Assembly (NCBI RefSeq): GCF_019468565.1
Contig: NZ_CP080522.1
Coordinates: forward strand, 62,001 to 126,000
Reading direction: 5' to 3'
DNA from: Pseudonocardia sp. DSM 110487
Lineage (GTDB): Bacteria > Actinomycetota > Actinomycetes > Mycobacteriales > Pseudonocardiaceae
Length of the DNA stretch: 64,000 nt
The position numbers and the translations under genes are program-made. Below are positions 8,878 to 18,014 of this stretch, one piece after another (position 1 is the stretch's first letter; the number at the start of each line of letters is the position of its first letter). The notes under the pieces are model-generated. The model was not told the DNA's origin. It worked only from the letters and a program-made list of their open reading frames with translations, and did not search any database.

Positions 8878-9351
8878 TCAGCGGGCCGCGCCGGCGTCGT
8901 CGAGTCCCTCCGACTTGCGTGCGTGGTTGATGAACTCAATCACGGCGTTCTGCCAGTGTTTCGAGAGGCCGGCGGCACGGAGCCCGATCTGCAGGGCTTC
9001 GGGGCTGAGCTCGGCGGAATCGTCGTCCTCCGGCGGTCGCGCAGCCTGCTCGTCGTCCGGGCTCGCCGGAGTGTTGTCGTCGTAGAAGTAGGCCCGATTG
9101 ACCTCGAAGACCGTGGCCAGGGCCTCGACCAGCTCCGAGCTGGGATTGCCCTTGCGGCCGTGTCGTAGCTGGTTCAGGTATTGCGGCGAGACGCGCTTCC
9201 CTGACACCTCGAAGATCGCCCGGGCGACGGCCGGGTCGCTGTAGGGCTTGCGCTTCGTGAGCTTCCTATCCGAGTAGAGGCCCTGGAGGCGCGCGGCGAA
9301 CGAGGCGCTCGTCGGGCGCCCTGCGGTGGTGTCTGATCGCGGACCAGGCAT
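8878..9351 (-). CDS. EspR-like XRE DNA-binding protein
   Basis: 157 residues. The layout resembles mycobacterial EspR: an N-terminal SFAARLQGLY, an extended helix-turn-helix (DPAVARAIFEVSG ... VSPQYLNQLRHGRKGNPSSELVEALATVF, about residues 40-85), then AYFYDD and a C-terminal helical part (LQIGLRAAGLSKHWQNAVIEFINHAR). EspR is a dimeric regulator or nucleoid protein. The gene faces the transfer operon; its upstream region carries the palindrome CTGACCGTCAG at 9391-9401 and the promoter/operator at 9447-9490, so it is the best candidate regulator of transfer and of itself. Confidence 0.75.
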   Translation of the reverse strand: MPGPRSDTTAGRPTSASFAARLQGLYSDRKLTKRKPYSDPAVARAIFEVSGKRVSPQYLNQLRHGRKGNPSSELVEALATVFEVNRAYFYDDNTPASPDDEQAARPPEDDDSAELSPEALQIGLRAAGLSKHWQNAVIEFINHARKSEGLDDAGAAR

Positions 9352-9446
9352 GAGGGTGGATGCCTCGCACGGTGGGGGGACGGGTCAGGGCCTGACCGTC
9401 AGCTTAGTGCAGGTTGCACCGGTGACCCGCCCACGCTGGCAAATTA

Positions 9447-9490
9447 AACTGTCAGTTGACTTTTCTGGTCGCCGCCTGCCTGATATACAC
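9447..9490 (+). promoter_or_regulatory. Promoter/operator of the transfer operon
   Basis: The 11-base palindrome AACTGTCAGTT (9447-9457) and the overlapping TTGACT are followed by GCCTGATATACAC (9478-9490), which contains a TATA-like -10. The pair is repeated with nearly the same spacing on the opposite strand at 1714-1670. Confidence 0.6.
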
Positions 9491-9594
9491 AGATCACCAC
9501 CCCTCAGGGGCAGGCTGCGAGGGCCCCGCGGCCGCCCCGAGGGCGTGGCGTAGGACCTGCTGCCGAGACGCCCGAGGCCTGGTCTCGGCCGCAG

Positions 9595-9643
9595 GGGTCG
9601 CCGCTCGGGGCGTGTTTCCCCGGGCAGCCCCGAGCGGCGACCC
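9595..9643 (+). promoter_or_regulatory. Long perfect hairpin in the transfer-operon leader
   Basis: A 17-base arm at 9595-9611 (starting GGGTCGCCGC) pairs perfectly with 9627-9643, leaving a 15-base loop. It lies between the promoter and the first transfer gene, so it could attenuate or stabilise the leader. There is no U-tract, so it is not a standard terminator. Confidence 0.5.
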
Positions 9644-9703
9644 GACACACCTCCCAGCGGTTGCCGACCCCAGCAGTCGGCCGCGAACACAAGGGGCACC
9701 TTC

Positions 9704-9967
9704 ATGATCACTGCACCCAACGCGCACGCCGCTCTCGCGCTGTCGACCGGCGGCGCCCAGAGCTTCCTCGCCGACAACATCGTGCCACTCGTGCTGCTAG
9801 GGATTGGGCTGATCCTCATTGCCCTGTCAATCAAAGCGGACATGGGCAAGATCGTGACGATCGTCCTCGGCGCGGCAATCGGACTTGGCGTCGTCGGCCT
9901 ATCCGTGATCCCCGGTGGCACCACGAACATCGCCAGGTTCGTGGCCGGCCTCTTCACCGGCGGCTGA
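9704..9967 (+). CDS. Pilin-like (VirB2/TrbC-type) membrane protein
   Basis: 87 residues with two hydrophobic segments (about 28-45 and 52-70) separated by a short charged turn (SIKADMGK). Size, two-helix form and position as first gene before a VirB4 ATPase fit the VirB2/TrbC-like pilin or small channel subunit of Gram-positive type IV secretion. The N-terminal 25 residues are weakly hydrophobic and could be a signal. No sequence signature proves pilus formation. Confidence 0.55.
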   Translation: MITAPNAHAALALSTGGAQSFLADNIVPLVLLGIGLILIALSIKADMGKIVTIVLGAAIGLGVVGLSVIPGGTTNIARFVAGLFTGG

Positions 9968-9977
9968 GGACCAGCCG

Positions 9978-10361
9978 GTGCGAAGTCGCTCCGACGACGA
10001 GCTGTACGCGCTGCAGAACCGCTACCTCGGTCCACCTGGACGGACCCTGCTGTGGCAGGCGCGCTACGCGGCCTACGTGCTGTGGGCCGGCTACGCCATC
10101 GTCTTCCTGATCCTCCGGGCGCAGCTCGGTCTCATCGACGGGTTCCTGGGCTACGCGGTCGTCGTTGTCGCCGCGGTTCTCGCGACGCAGCACACCATGC
10201 GAGTGATCACTCCGGAGCGACCCACGGGGTCCGTGCTGAAGATGTTCGTCGCCGAGCTGGACGCCCCGCGCCGCGACGCCCAGCCCGCGACCGCGGTCGC
10301 CGATCCCCGGCATGTGCTCGTCTCCCCAACTCGCCCGCACCCGCGGCAAGGACCCCAATGA
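9978..10361 (+). CDS. Small membrane protein of the transfer apparatus
   Basis: 127 residues from GTG 9978, 10 bases after the pilin-like gene. A conserved-looking start (DDELYALQNRYLGPPGRTLLW) is followed by two hydrophobic segments (about residues 33-50 and 55-75) and a soluble tail. Position just before VirB4 suggests a PrgI/VirB3/TcpE-type role as a membrane partner of the ATPase. Its stop overlaps the VirB4 start (ATGA at 10358-10361), so translation is coupled. Confidence 0.5.
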   Translation: MRSRSDDELYALQNRYLGPPGRTLLWQARYAAYVLWAGYAIVFLILRAQLGLIDGFLGYAVVVVAAVLATQHTMRVITPERPTGSVLKMFVAELDAPRRDAQPATAVADPRHVLVSPTRPHPRQGPQ

Positions 10362-13093
10362 CCAGCCAGACGGCCGCCGGACCGCAGTCCGAGCCCACTC
10401 ACCTGATCGCACCGTGGCCATACCCGCCCCCGCAGGTTCCGCCAGGGCCGCCACCGGGGCCGGGTCGCTATCCGGGGGATCGTCGTCCTCGCAGGTCTCG
10501 GCGGCCGAGCACGGGCACCGACCCGGAGATCAAGTCCTACCGGCCGCGACTTGCACTGCGGGGGATCACCGGACACCTGACCCGCACCGGCAGCGGCACG
10601 ATGGCCTGGTACGCGCTGGCGCCTCGGCCCTGGTTCATGCGCGCCGACCATGAGCGGAACGGGTTGATGTCCGCGATCGGCCGCGTGCTTTCGGCGTTGC
10701 CGGAGCGGTGGCTGCACTGGCGGGTCACCTGGCAGCCCTACCCGGCCGCGGAGTGGGCGCGCCGCCACGACAGCTGGGCTTTCCCGCTTCCCGATGCCCC
10801 TGGCGGGATCAGCTGGTCGCAGCACTTGCTCGCCGAGCAAGAGCGGGCCCTGACCACACCCAAGGCGGTCAAGCAGGTCTTCCTCGGTGTCGAGATCCGC
10901 CATGGTCGCGGCCGCCGAGGCAGCATCGGTGATCAACTCGCGCACAGCAGCAGCGACCTCATCCGAAAGCTCGCCGGCCGCTGGCTCGGCGCCGAGCTCT
11001 CCGCGCTCGACGAGGAGATCCAACGCATCGACTCGGTGCTGCGCAGCCCAGCATTGGGCGGCCGTCCTGTCACCGCAGACGAGATGCTGCACCTGCTGTA
11101 CCGGTCGTGCGCGCTCGGGCTGCCACCGGAAGCCGTGATGCCCGCAGCTCCCCACAGCGAATGGGAGACCGAGGACCTGGCCGGCGTCGAGCAGCTTGCG
11201 CACTGGACCGCCGAGCCGTACGCGCCCACCCTCGTCGTCGACGGCGCCGCGGCCGGGCGCCGACACATCAGGCACGTGCTGATCGCCTCGCTCGGCCGCA
11301 TGGACGGCGAGCTCAACGTCCCCGCCGAGGATCTGCCGTGGATGACGGTTCCCGACGGGCTCGATGTTCCCGTCGAGTGGTCCGCCCGGATGCGCATACT
11401 CCCGCAGGAGCAGGCCAGCCGGAGCCTCAAGTACGTCACCGACCGGGTGTACGCGCAGCAGCGGCATTACGAGGTCGATCACGGCCTTGAGGCGCCGCCG
11501 GCGCTGGCCCGCCAGATCGACCTGGCCACCGTCGTCCAGGACGAACACGACACCGACAACACCGGGCTGTCCGCCCGGTGCGAGGGATGGTGGCGGCTGG
11601 CGATCCCGGCCAGCACCGAGCGGGAAGCGCTGGAGACCTTCGACTACCTCAAGCAGCTCTATCACCCGAAGATCGCCATCGAACGCAGCGAGGCCCAGTT
11701 CGGGCTCGCCCGCGAGTTCATCCCCGGCGAACCGCTTGCCACTACGGCCTTCCGCCGGCGCATGTCGCTGCGTCATCTGGCGATGGCCGTCCCCACCGCC
11801 ACCGAGATCATCGGCGATGACTATGGACCGCTGACCTTCACCACTCGCGCCTCGGGGCGGGTCATCCCGTGGAACGCGTGGCACGACATGGACACCCGAC
11901 AGGTGTCCGGGCTGACCCCGATCATCGGTGGCCTCGGGTCCGGCAAGACCTTCCTGCTGGGGGCGCTGGCCGTCCAAGCGGTGCGTTCCCTCGGCGCCTA
12001 CGCGACCCTGCTCGACCCCTCAGGGCCGCTCACCCGCCTGACCGAGCTGCCCGAGCTACGCGGCTACGCGCGCGGGCTGTCGCTGCTGGACGCGCCCGCC
12101 GGATCACTCAACCCCTACGGGCTGGTGGCCGACCCCGACCGGGCCACCTACCCGCCTGGCCCACCGGGTGACGAGGCCTACCTGCATGACTGCGACGCCG
12201 CGCAGGCCCAACGCACCACGCTGGTGGTCAGCCTCATCACCCAGCTGCTGCCGGCATCCATCCGCCGCGAGGGCGCGGTGCAGCAGCTGCTCCTGCAGGC
12301 CGTGGACCGGGTCGGGACAGGCGCGGATCACGAGCTCGGCGAGGTGTTGGACGCGCTGCGCGCGGCCGGCGAGGACGGCGAGCGGTTGGCCAGCGCACTC
12401 GGCCCGATCCTGTCGACGTCTGGCCCCGCGCGGCTGCTGCTCGGCTCGGCCACGCAAGCGTGGGCGAGCGACAACGACCGGCTGCTCGTGCTGTCCACTC
12501 GCGGCCTGAGCCTGCCGCGGGAAGGAGTCGACCAGCAGGACTGGGGCCTGGACGAGCAGCTGTCGCTGCCGCTGATGCACCTCGCGGCCTGGCTGGCGTA
12601 CCGCAGGGTCTACGAGCTACCCAAAGCCGCCCCGAAGATGGTCGGCCTCGACGAGCTGCGGTGGCTGTCGATGACCAGCACCGGCCGAACGCTCATCACG
12701 CAGTTCGCGCGAGACAACCGCAAGTACCGAGCGCGGGTTCTGGTGGCCGGCCAGCTCGCCAGCGACGTGCTGAAACTCGGCGGCGGGGACGAGAGCGGCC
12801 TGGCCTCGCTGTGCCACGACGTGTTCGTCGGACGGACCACCGACGAACAGGCACAACAGGACGCGCTGCGGCTGCTGCGGGTGCCGACAGGCCAGGGCTA
12901 CGAGCCCCGCCTGGGGGAGTTGTCCTCCGGGTTCGACGTCGTCGCCGGGCTCGCCGCCGACGCGCCGCGCGAGTTCATGTGGCGCAGCGGCGACTACTGC
13001 GAAGAGGTCCGGGTCGATCTCAGCGGAGCGCACTACGCCAGCCTGCGCCGCGCGCTCGACACGAACGCCGCTCGCCTCGAGGACCACCAGTGA
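10358..13093 (+). CDS. VirB4-like type IV secretion ATPase
   Basis: 911 residues from ATG 10358, which overlaps the preceding stop. The N-terminus is Pro-rich. The C-terminal half carries Walker A GGLGSGKTF with Lys530, then TLLDPSGPLTRL, a Walker B-like region MVGLDELRWL, and the AGQLASDV and FVGRTTDEQAQ segments of the VirB4/TraC family. VirB4 powers assembly of the secretion channel at the membrane. It is the energy component of the operon; the length is usual for actinobacterial members (about 850-1000). Confidence 0.85.
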   Translation: MTSQTAAGPQSEPTHLIAPWPYPPPQVPPGPPPGPGRYPGDRRPRRSRRPSTGTDPEIKSYRPRLALRGITGHLTRTGSGTMAWYALAPRPWFMRADHERNGLMSAIGRVLSALPERWLHWRVTWQPYPAAEWARRHDSWAFPLPDAPGGISWSQHLLAEQERALTTPKAVKQVFLGVEIRHGRGRRGSIGDQLAHSSSDLIRKLAGRWLGAELSALDEEIQRIDSVLRSPALGGRPVTADEMLHLLYRSCALGLPPEAVMPAAPHSEWETEDLAGVEQLAHWTAEPYAPTLVVDGAAAGRRHIRHVLIASLGRMDGELNVPAEDLPWMTVPDGLDVPVEWSARMRILPQEQASRSLKYVTDRVYAQQRHYEVDHGLEAPPALARQIDLATVVQDEHDTDNTGLSARCEGWWRLAIPASTEREALETFDYLKQLYHPKIAIERSEAQFGLAREFIPGEPLATTAFRRRMSLRHLAMAVPTATEIIGDDYGPLTFTTRASGRVIPWNAWHDMDTRQVSGLTPIIGGLGSGKTFLLGALAVQAVRSLGAYATLLDPSGPLTRLTELPELRGYARGLSLLDAPAGSLNPYGLVADPDRATYPPGPPGDEAYLHDCDAAQAQRTTLVVSLITQLLPASIRREGAVQQLLLQAVDRVGTGADHELGEVLDALRAAGEDGERLASALGPILSTSGPARLLLGSATQAWASDNDRLLVLSTRGLSLPREGVDQQDWGLDEQLSLPLMHLAAWLAYRRVYELPKAAPKMVGLDELRWLSMTSTGRTLITQFARDNRKYRARVLVAGQLASDVLKLGGGDESGLASLCHDVFVGRTTDEQAQQDALRLLRVPTGQGYEPRLGELSSGFDVVAGLAADAPREFMWRSGDYCEEVRVDLSGAHYASLRRALDTNAARLEDHQ

Positions 13094-15438
13094 CCGCGCC
13101 CGCCGAGCTACCCGCTCGGCGCACACCGTGGTGGCGCCGTGCGGCACTGCTCACCTGCATGATCATCGCCGCATTGCTGATGTTGCCGGGCATGGCGGCC
13201 GCTCAGCCGCCAGCCCCAGCGCCGCCCCCGGGGCAGCCCGCACCGTCGCAGCCCGCACCGCCAACCCAGCCGAACCCCCTGGACCCGGAGTTCGACCCGC
13301 TCGATCCGGCCCCATTCGATCCGACGGTCGGGCGCGGAACCCCAGACCCGTTCTCGGGGTGCGCGCCCGCGCCCTCGGCAACGGGTCCGGTATCGGGCCT
13401 GGCTGGCAGCCTGGACCCGGGTGTGCTCGAGCCGCAGGACACCCCCGCCGAAGGTCCCGACCCCTACGGGCAGTACGGCTACGGGGGCCTGACCTGGTCG
13501 ACCTACGACCTGGGGTGCGGGGGAGCGATCCGCGACCCCGGCGCAGCAATCGACACGATGTTCGGAAACATGTTTCTGGACCTGTCCAAAGACCTGTTCG
13601 CCGCACAGGTCGCCGTGCAGAATCTCGCCGAGGACCCCGCGGCGAGTGGGGCGGTGAATGAGGCTGCCCGCAGTTCCGGAGCCACCCTGAATGACGCGGT
13701 CTTTTCCCCCTGGTCCGGGGCCGCGCTCGTGGTTGCCGGATCCATGATCATGATCATGGCGCGGAAGGGAGATCTCGGCGCGATCATCACACGCGTCGTG
13801 CTGATCCTGGTGGCGGTCGGCATGTCGGCGCTGTCATTCGGTTCCGGCGCTCAATTGTCGGAGGAGTTGAGCGGGGTGGTCCGCACCGCCCTGAACGAGG
13901 TCGAGGACACCGTCGCACAGCGCGCGTTCCCCAAGTCTGGCGTCGCCGGCGCCGACTACGGGATGCGCAACGTGATCTACCGCGAGCTGCTGTGGCAGTC
14001 CTGGAAGGAAGGCATGGTCGGCACCTCCGGCAACGCTGACCTGGCCTGGCAGATGTTCGAGGCGCAGGCACTGACCCGCGACGAGTGGAACCGCATGGAG
14101 AACGGGTCCGACCAGGAGCAGACCGCGATCCTGCGCGAGAAGGGCTTCCGCTGGAAGCAACTGGCCGACAACGAGGCACGGCCCACTGAAGTGCAGAACA
14201 TCCAGGGCCGCGGCGACTCACGCACCGCCGCCGGCGCGGTCGCCCTGTTCAAACTCCTCCCCATCGCCGCCCTGCAGATCTTCGGATCCCTCATCAAATA
14301 CATGATGTTCATATTCCTGGCGTTCCTGCCGGCCGCCGCACCACTGGTTGCACTCGTGGGCATCGTGAAACCCGACACACCAGAAAAGAGCGTCAAAGTC
14401 ATCGGCGCCGTCATCGTCGCGGGCACCGTTGCGAGTGTTGTCACCCTGCTCCACACGTTGCTGGTCCTCTATATCACGAACGAGGGCATCAACAACTGGT
14501 CGATGATCCTCTTGTGCTGGGTTTCGGCACTTGTGCTCTACAAATTCATGAAGCCGCTGACCTCACTCGGCGGGATCCTGGCAACGATCCACGGCGCCAG
14601 CCGGCGGGCAAGTTCCTCGGCCGGCCGGACCGGGCGCTGGGTCAGGTCCGAGTACCGCTACCGGCACGCGCGACAGCTGGCCGGTCGTCGGCACGGGCAA
14701 CTGCTCGGCGTCCTCGGCGCCGCGCTGCGCCGCGGGGGCGGCGAAGCGAACGATCCGACCGACCCGGGCGGCGACGGCCGCGGGGGCGGGGGCGGGGGCG
14801 GACCGCGGCCGGATCCCCGTGGCGGACCCTCGGGCGGACCAGGGCCCGGGCCGCAGTTCCCCCGGCCCGGGAGTGGCCCTCACCCAGACACCGGTGGTGG
14901 GCCACACCGTCGCGGCAGCGACGGTGGGCCAACGAGGGACGGGGACGGCTCGGTCGTCCGGCTGCCGGACCCGATGCGGCCCGCGCCGGCCACCGCCCGC
15001 GCCGGCGCGCCCGATCAGGACCTGCGAGTCCCCGGCAACCGCCCAGCAGGTGAGGAACGGCCAGGCGTCCCTGCTCCCGTCACCGCCGGTGGCCGCGTCG
15101 GGAGAGCGGGTCGGGAGGCCTCGGCCGGCTCGCTGCAGCCTGGCGAGACACCAGGCGTGGAGACGCAGTCCAGCCCTGCACGGCCGGATGTCGCCCGCCC
15201 CGACCTTGCCCGGTCGTTCCCGCTGCCCGGTCATGACGGCGCCGAGCTCGGTTCGGCGGCGGTCGCGCTGCTCCCGCGCACGGCGCACCGTCCTGGCCTG
15301 TATCGCCCCACCCGGCCCGCGGCTGCCGAGGAGCGCCGTCGGCAGCGACGTCCATCGACCCGCCGCGAGTCTCCTGATCCGAGCCCCGCCCCGGATCGGG
15401 GTCGCCGCCCTGAGCTCGGAGACGGGCGGCGATGGTGA
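13090..15438 (+). CDS. VirB6/TrbL-like channel protein with signal peptide
   Basis: 782 residues from GTG 13090 (GTGA overlap with VirB4). A signal peptide (residues 15-38, ending MAAAQ) is followed by a Pro-rich exported stretch. Hydrophobic segments cluster at about 215-265 and 380-500, including LLPIAALQIFGSLIKYMMFIFLAFLPAAAPLVA. The last 280 residues are Gly/Pro/Arg-rich and disordered. This is the usual form of the polytopic VirB6/TrbL-like component of actinobacterial secretion systems, the likely inner channel. The long low-complexity tail is unusual and may be cytoplasmic or surface exposed. Confidence 0.7.
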   Translation: MTAPAELPARRTPWWRRAALLTCMIIAALLMLPGMAAAQPPAPAPPPGQPAPSQPAPPTQPNPLDPEFDPLDPAPFDPTVGRGTPDPFSGCAPAPSATGPVSGLAGSLDPGVLEPQDTPAEGPDPYGQYGYGGLTWSTYDLGCGGAIRDPGAAIDTMFGNMFLDLSKDLFAAQVAVQNLAEDPAASGAVNEAARSSGATLNDAVFSPWSGAALVVAGSMIMIMARKGDLGAIITRVVLILVAVGMSALSFGSGAQLSEELSGVVRTALNEVEDTVAQRAFPKSGVAGADYGMRNVIYRELLWQSWKEGMVGTSGNADLAWQMFEAQALTRDEWNRMENGSDQEQTAILREKGFRWKQLADNEARPTEVQNIQGRGDSRTAAGAVALFKLLPIAALQIFGSLIKYMMFIFLAFLPAAAPLVALVGIVKPDTPEKSVKVIGAVIVAGTVASVVTLLHTLLVLYITNEGINNWSMILLCWVSALVLYKFMKPLTSLGGILATIHGASRRASSSAGRTGRWVRSEYRYRHARQLAGRRHGQLLGVLGAALRRGGGEANDPTDPGGDGRGGGGGGGPRPDPRGGPSGGPGPGPQFPRPGSGPHPDTGGGPHRRGSDGGPTRDGDGSVVRLPDPMRPAPATARAGAPDQDLRVPGNRPAGEERPGVPAPVTAGGRVGRAGREASAGSLQPGETPGVETQSSPARPDVARPDLARSFPLPGHDGAELGSAAVALLPRTAHRPGLYRPTRPAAAEERRRQRRPSTRRESPDPSPAPDRGRRPELGDGRRW

Positions 15439-16073
15439 TCCTCCGGCCCGCCGTTCGGTGGCTGTTGTGGTCACGCCGCCGCTTCATCCTGGTCGTCGCC
15501 GCGACCGCGTTGTCGGCCGTAGTGGTGTCGCGCGGCCCCGCAGTGGTCACGGCGATCGCCGCGAACCCGGTGGCACCGACCACCGCGGCGGCCGCTCCGG
15601 CACCGCCCGCCGCAAGCAGTGCGCCACCACCACCCGTCGCGACGACGTCCAGCACACCGACTCCATCTCGGTCGGCCCCGGCCAGCGGGGCGCCGCGCCG
15701 TGATGAGCCGCGGGAGATCGCGCTGCGGTTCGCCCGGCTGTGGGCATCACCGCAGACGGCGCCGCGGGAGTGGCTGCGCCGGCTTGAGCCGCTGAGCACG
15801 CCCGAGTACGCGGCAACAGTCCTCGCGCAGATCGACCCGGCGAACGTGCCGGCGAGCGAGGTGACCGGCCCGCCGCGGCGGGTGGAGAGCCCGACCGGAA
15901 CGGCCGTGTTCGTGGTGCGGTTCGACACGATCGAAGCCGAGATCGAGCTCACCGAGCTCTCGCAGGAGCGGGCCTCGGAGAACAGCCGCGCGGCGAACGG
16001 CGACCCGGAGCGCGCGGGGGCGGAGGAGACGACATGGCGCGTCTCGGCCATGCGCCCGCTCAGGACGGCGTGA
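15432..16073 (+). CDS. VirB8/TcpC-like transfer protein
   Basis: 213 residues, overlapping the channel gene by 7 bases. One N-terminal membrane anchor (about residues 18-45), a Pro/Ala/Ser linker, then a compact domain (about 90-210, EIALRFARLWASPQTAPREWLRRLEPLSTPEYAATVLAQID). A single anchor followed by an NTF2-sized domain fits VirB8/TcpC-type assembly factors. The assignment rests on architecture and operon position, not on a diagnostic motif. Confidence 0.55.
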   Translation: MVILRPAVRWLLWSRRRFILVVAATALSAVVVSRGPAVVTAIAANPVAPTTAAAAPAPPAASSAPPPPVATTSSTPTPSRSAPASGAPRRDEPREIALRFARLWASPQTAPREWLRRLEPLSTPEYAATVLAQIDPANVPASEVTGPPRRVESPTGTAVFVVRFDTIEAEIELTELSQERASENSRAANGDPERAGAEETTWRVSAMRPLRTA

Positions 16074-16074
16074 C

Positions 16075-17127
16075 ATGCCCGGCCCCCTCCTTCTCGCCTC
16101 GGCGGCGGTGGCGCGGCCCCGCACCACCCGACGTGTCGTCGGCGGGCTGATCGCGCTCACCGTCGCCAGCGGCCTATTGCTGAGTGCGGTGCTCGCCGCG
16201 CTGGTCGGGACGGACCCGGCGTTCACCGGCACCGGCGGGAACGGGGCCTGCATCTCGGGGCTCGCCGGCGCGAGCCCGGCAGTGCAGCGCTCCACTCCTG
16301 GAGGGGGCGGCCAGGCGTGGACCGCCGAGCAGCAGGCCAACGCCCAAGTGATCGTCGCGGTGGGGCGCGAACAGGGAACGCCACCGCGCGCACAGTGGAT
16401 CGCCCTGGCCACCGCAATGCAGGAATCGAGCCTGATCAACCTCGACCGCGGCCACCTCGACTCGCTCGGGCTGTTCCAGCAACGGCCCTCCGCAGGCTGG
16501 GGCACCCCGCAGGAGATCCTCGATCCCCGCTACGCCTCGACCCAGTTCTACGCCCGACTCGCCGGCATCCCGGGCTGGGAGCAGATGCCGCTGACCCAGG
16601 CGGCGCAGGCAGTGCAGCGCTCGGCGTTCCCCGACGCCTACGCCAAGTGGGAAGGGGCCGCCGCGGCGCTGCTCGCCCAGCTCGGCGGCGCAACCGACAC
16701 CCTGGTCTGCCAGCCCGGCCAAGTCCCGGCCGGCGCAGCGGGCGCGGCGCTCGCCTTCGCCGGCGAGCAGCTGGGCAAGCCCTACCAGTGGGGCGCGACG
16801 GGCCCGGACACCTACGACTGCTCCGGGCTGACCCAGATGGCCTGGCTGGCCGCCGGCGTGCAGATCCCCCGGGTCTCCCGTGACCAGGCGCAGGCCGGCA
16901 CACAGATCCCGCGGGCGCAGGCTCAGCCCGGCGACCTGCTGTTCTGGTCACCCACAGGAACAGTCGACGGCGTCGAGCACGTCGCGCTCTACCTGGGCAA
17001 CGGCTGGATCCGGGAAGCCCCCCGGACCGGGACCCCGGTGCGTGACCGCGCGCTGGGCACCGAGCGCGATCAGCGTCTCCTGCTGCCCTTCGTCGTTCGG
17101 CCCGGCGCAGCGTCGGCGGCGCCATGA
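16075..17127 (+). CDS. NlpC/P60 cell-wall hydrolase with lysozyme-like domain
   Basis: 350 residues. A membrane anchor (about 20-44), a lysozyme-like domain (about 85-205; catalytic-type Glu in ATAMQESSL and GLFQQRPSAGWG), and a C-terminal NlpC/P60 peptidase (about 230-345) with Cys249 in YDCSG and His302 in VEHVALYLG. Together they would open peptidoglycan glycan strands and peptide stems so that the secretion channel can cross the wall, as VirB1/TcpG-type proteins do. It is the last gene of the transfer operon, one base after the previous stop. Confidence 0.85.
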   Translation: MPGPLLLASAAVARPRTTRRVVGGLIALTVASGLLLSAVLAALVGTDPAFTGTGGNGACISGLAGASPAVQRSTPGGGGQAWTAEQQANAQVIVAVGREQGTPPRAQWIALATAMQESSLINLDRGHLDSLGLFQQRPSAGWGTPQEILDPRYASTQFYARLAGIPGWEQMPLTQAAQAVQRSAFPDAYAKWEGAAAALLAQLGGATDTLVCQPGQVPAGAAGAALAFAGEQLGKPYQWGATGPDTYDCSGLTQMAWLAAGVQIPRVSRDQAQAGTQIPRAQAQPGDLLFWSPTGTVDGVEHVALYLGNGWIREAPRTGTPVRDRALGTERDQRLLLPFVVRPGAASAAP

Positions 17128-17159
17128 CCGGACATCGCGCATCCCCGGCCGCGCCGTGG

Positions 17160-18008
17160 TCAGCGGGCCACGGGGCCCGATGCAGCGCCCTCCCGGTACA
17201 GCTGCGCCGCCCGGTCGAGCAGCCGGCGTGCGTCGTCGCCGTAGGCGGCAAGGCCGGAGAGCTCGGCGTGGGCACTGCCGAACTCGGCGATGTCGTCCGG
17301 CTCGGAGATGAACGTGGTGCCTACATCGGTGGCCACCATTGCGGTGGCCTGACCGAAGATCGAGAAGTCGCGCGGGGCGGCGATCGGGTGGATGGTGTCG
17401 AGGGGCACGATGCCCAGCCGGATCGTGGTCCGGCCGGCGAGCTCGGCGAGATGCGCCACCTGGGCGGCCATGATCTCCGCCGAGCCGATACCCCAGCGCA
17501 GCACCGCCTCCGACATGAGCAGGTGCAGCTCCCGGTCCAGGGTGTCGACCACGGCGAGCCGCTCGCGGCGCGCCGCCCACCAGCGTTCGCCGGGGTCTTC
17601 CCCGAGCAGGGCCCGGGTGTAGTCGGCGGTCTGCGCGAGCCCGGGAACGACATCAAGCACCCACGACCGCAGCAACCGGGTCTGCTGCTCGAGCGACGCG
17701 AGGCGGCGCTGGATCACATGCGCGCTGCGGATCAGCTGTTTGCGGCCGGTCATGTTCTCCGCGCCATGCGCCGCGGCCAGCGCGACGAGCCGCCGGATCT
17801 GCGCTGGTTCCGCGCCGAGCGCGCGCGCGTACGCCGCGGCGGTCTCCTCATCGAACGGGAACTTGCCTGCCTCGGCACGACTGATCTTGGACTGGGTGAG
17901 GCCGGACAGCTGCGCGGCCTCGCTCTGGGTGCGGTCCCCGCGGATGGCGACCAGCAGCCGGGGCATCTCGTCCCGGCTGCTGGTGGCCGTCCTGCGCCTG
18001 GTTGCCAC
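17160..18008 (-). CDS. DUF5753 helix-turn-helix regulator (Scr1 type)
   Basis: 282 residues. Helix-turn-helix at about 15-75 (RTQSEAAQLSGLTQSKISRAEAGKFPFDEETAAAYARAL), then the DUF5753 domain (about 105-280) with the typical LLRSWVLDVVPGLAQTADYTRALL and ADVGTTFISEP-like strings. These actinobacterial regulators are encoded with small partner proteins; here a DUF6879 protein and an 84-residue protein precede it in the same operon. Ligand and targets are unknown. Confidence 0.85.
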   Translation of the reverse strand: MATRRRTATSSRDEMPRLLVAIRGDRTQSEAAQLSGLTQSKISRAEAGKFPFDEETAAAYARALGAEPAQIRRLVALAAAHGAENMTGRKQLIRSAHVIQRRLASLEQQTRLLRSWVLDVVPGLAQTADYTRALLGEDPGERWWAARRERLAVVDTLDRELHLLMSEAVLRWGIGSAEIMAAQVAHLAELAGRTTIRLGIVPLDTIHPIAAPRDFSIFGQATAMVATDVGTTFISEPDDIAEFGSAHAELSGLAAYGDDARRLLDRAAQLYREGAASGPVAR

Positions 18009-18014
18009 CGGCGG

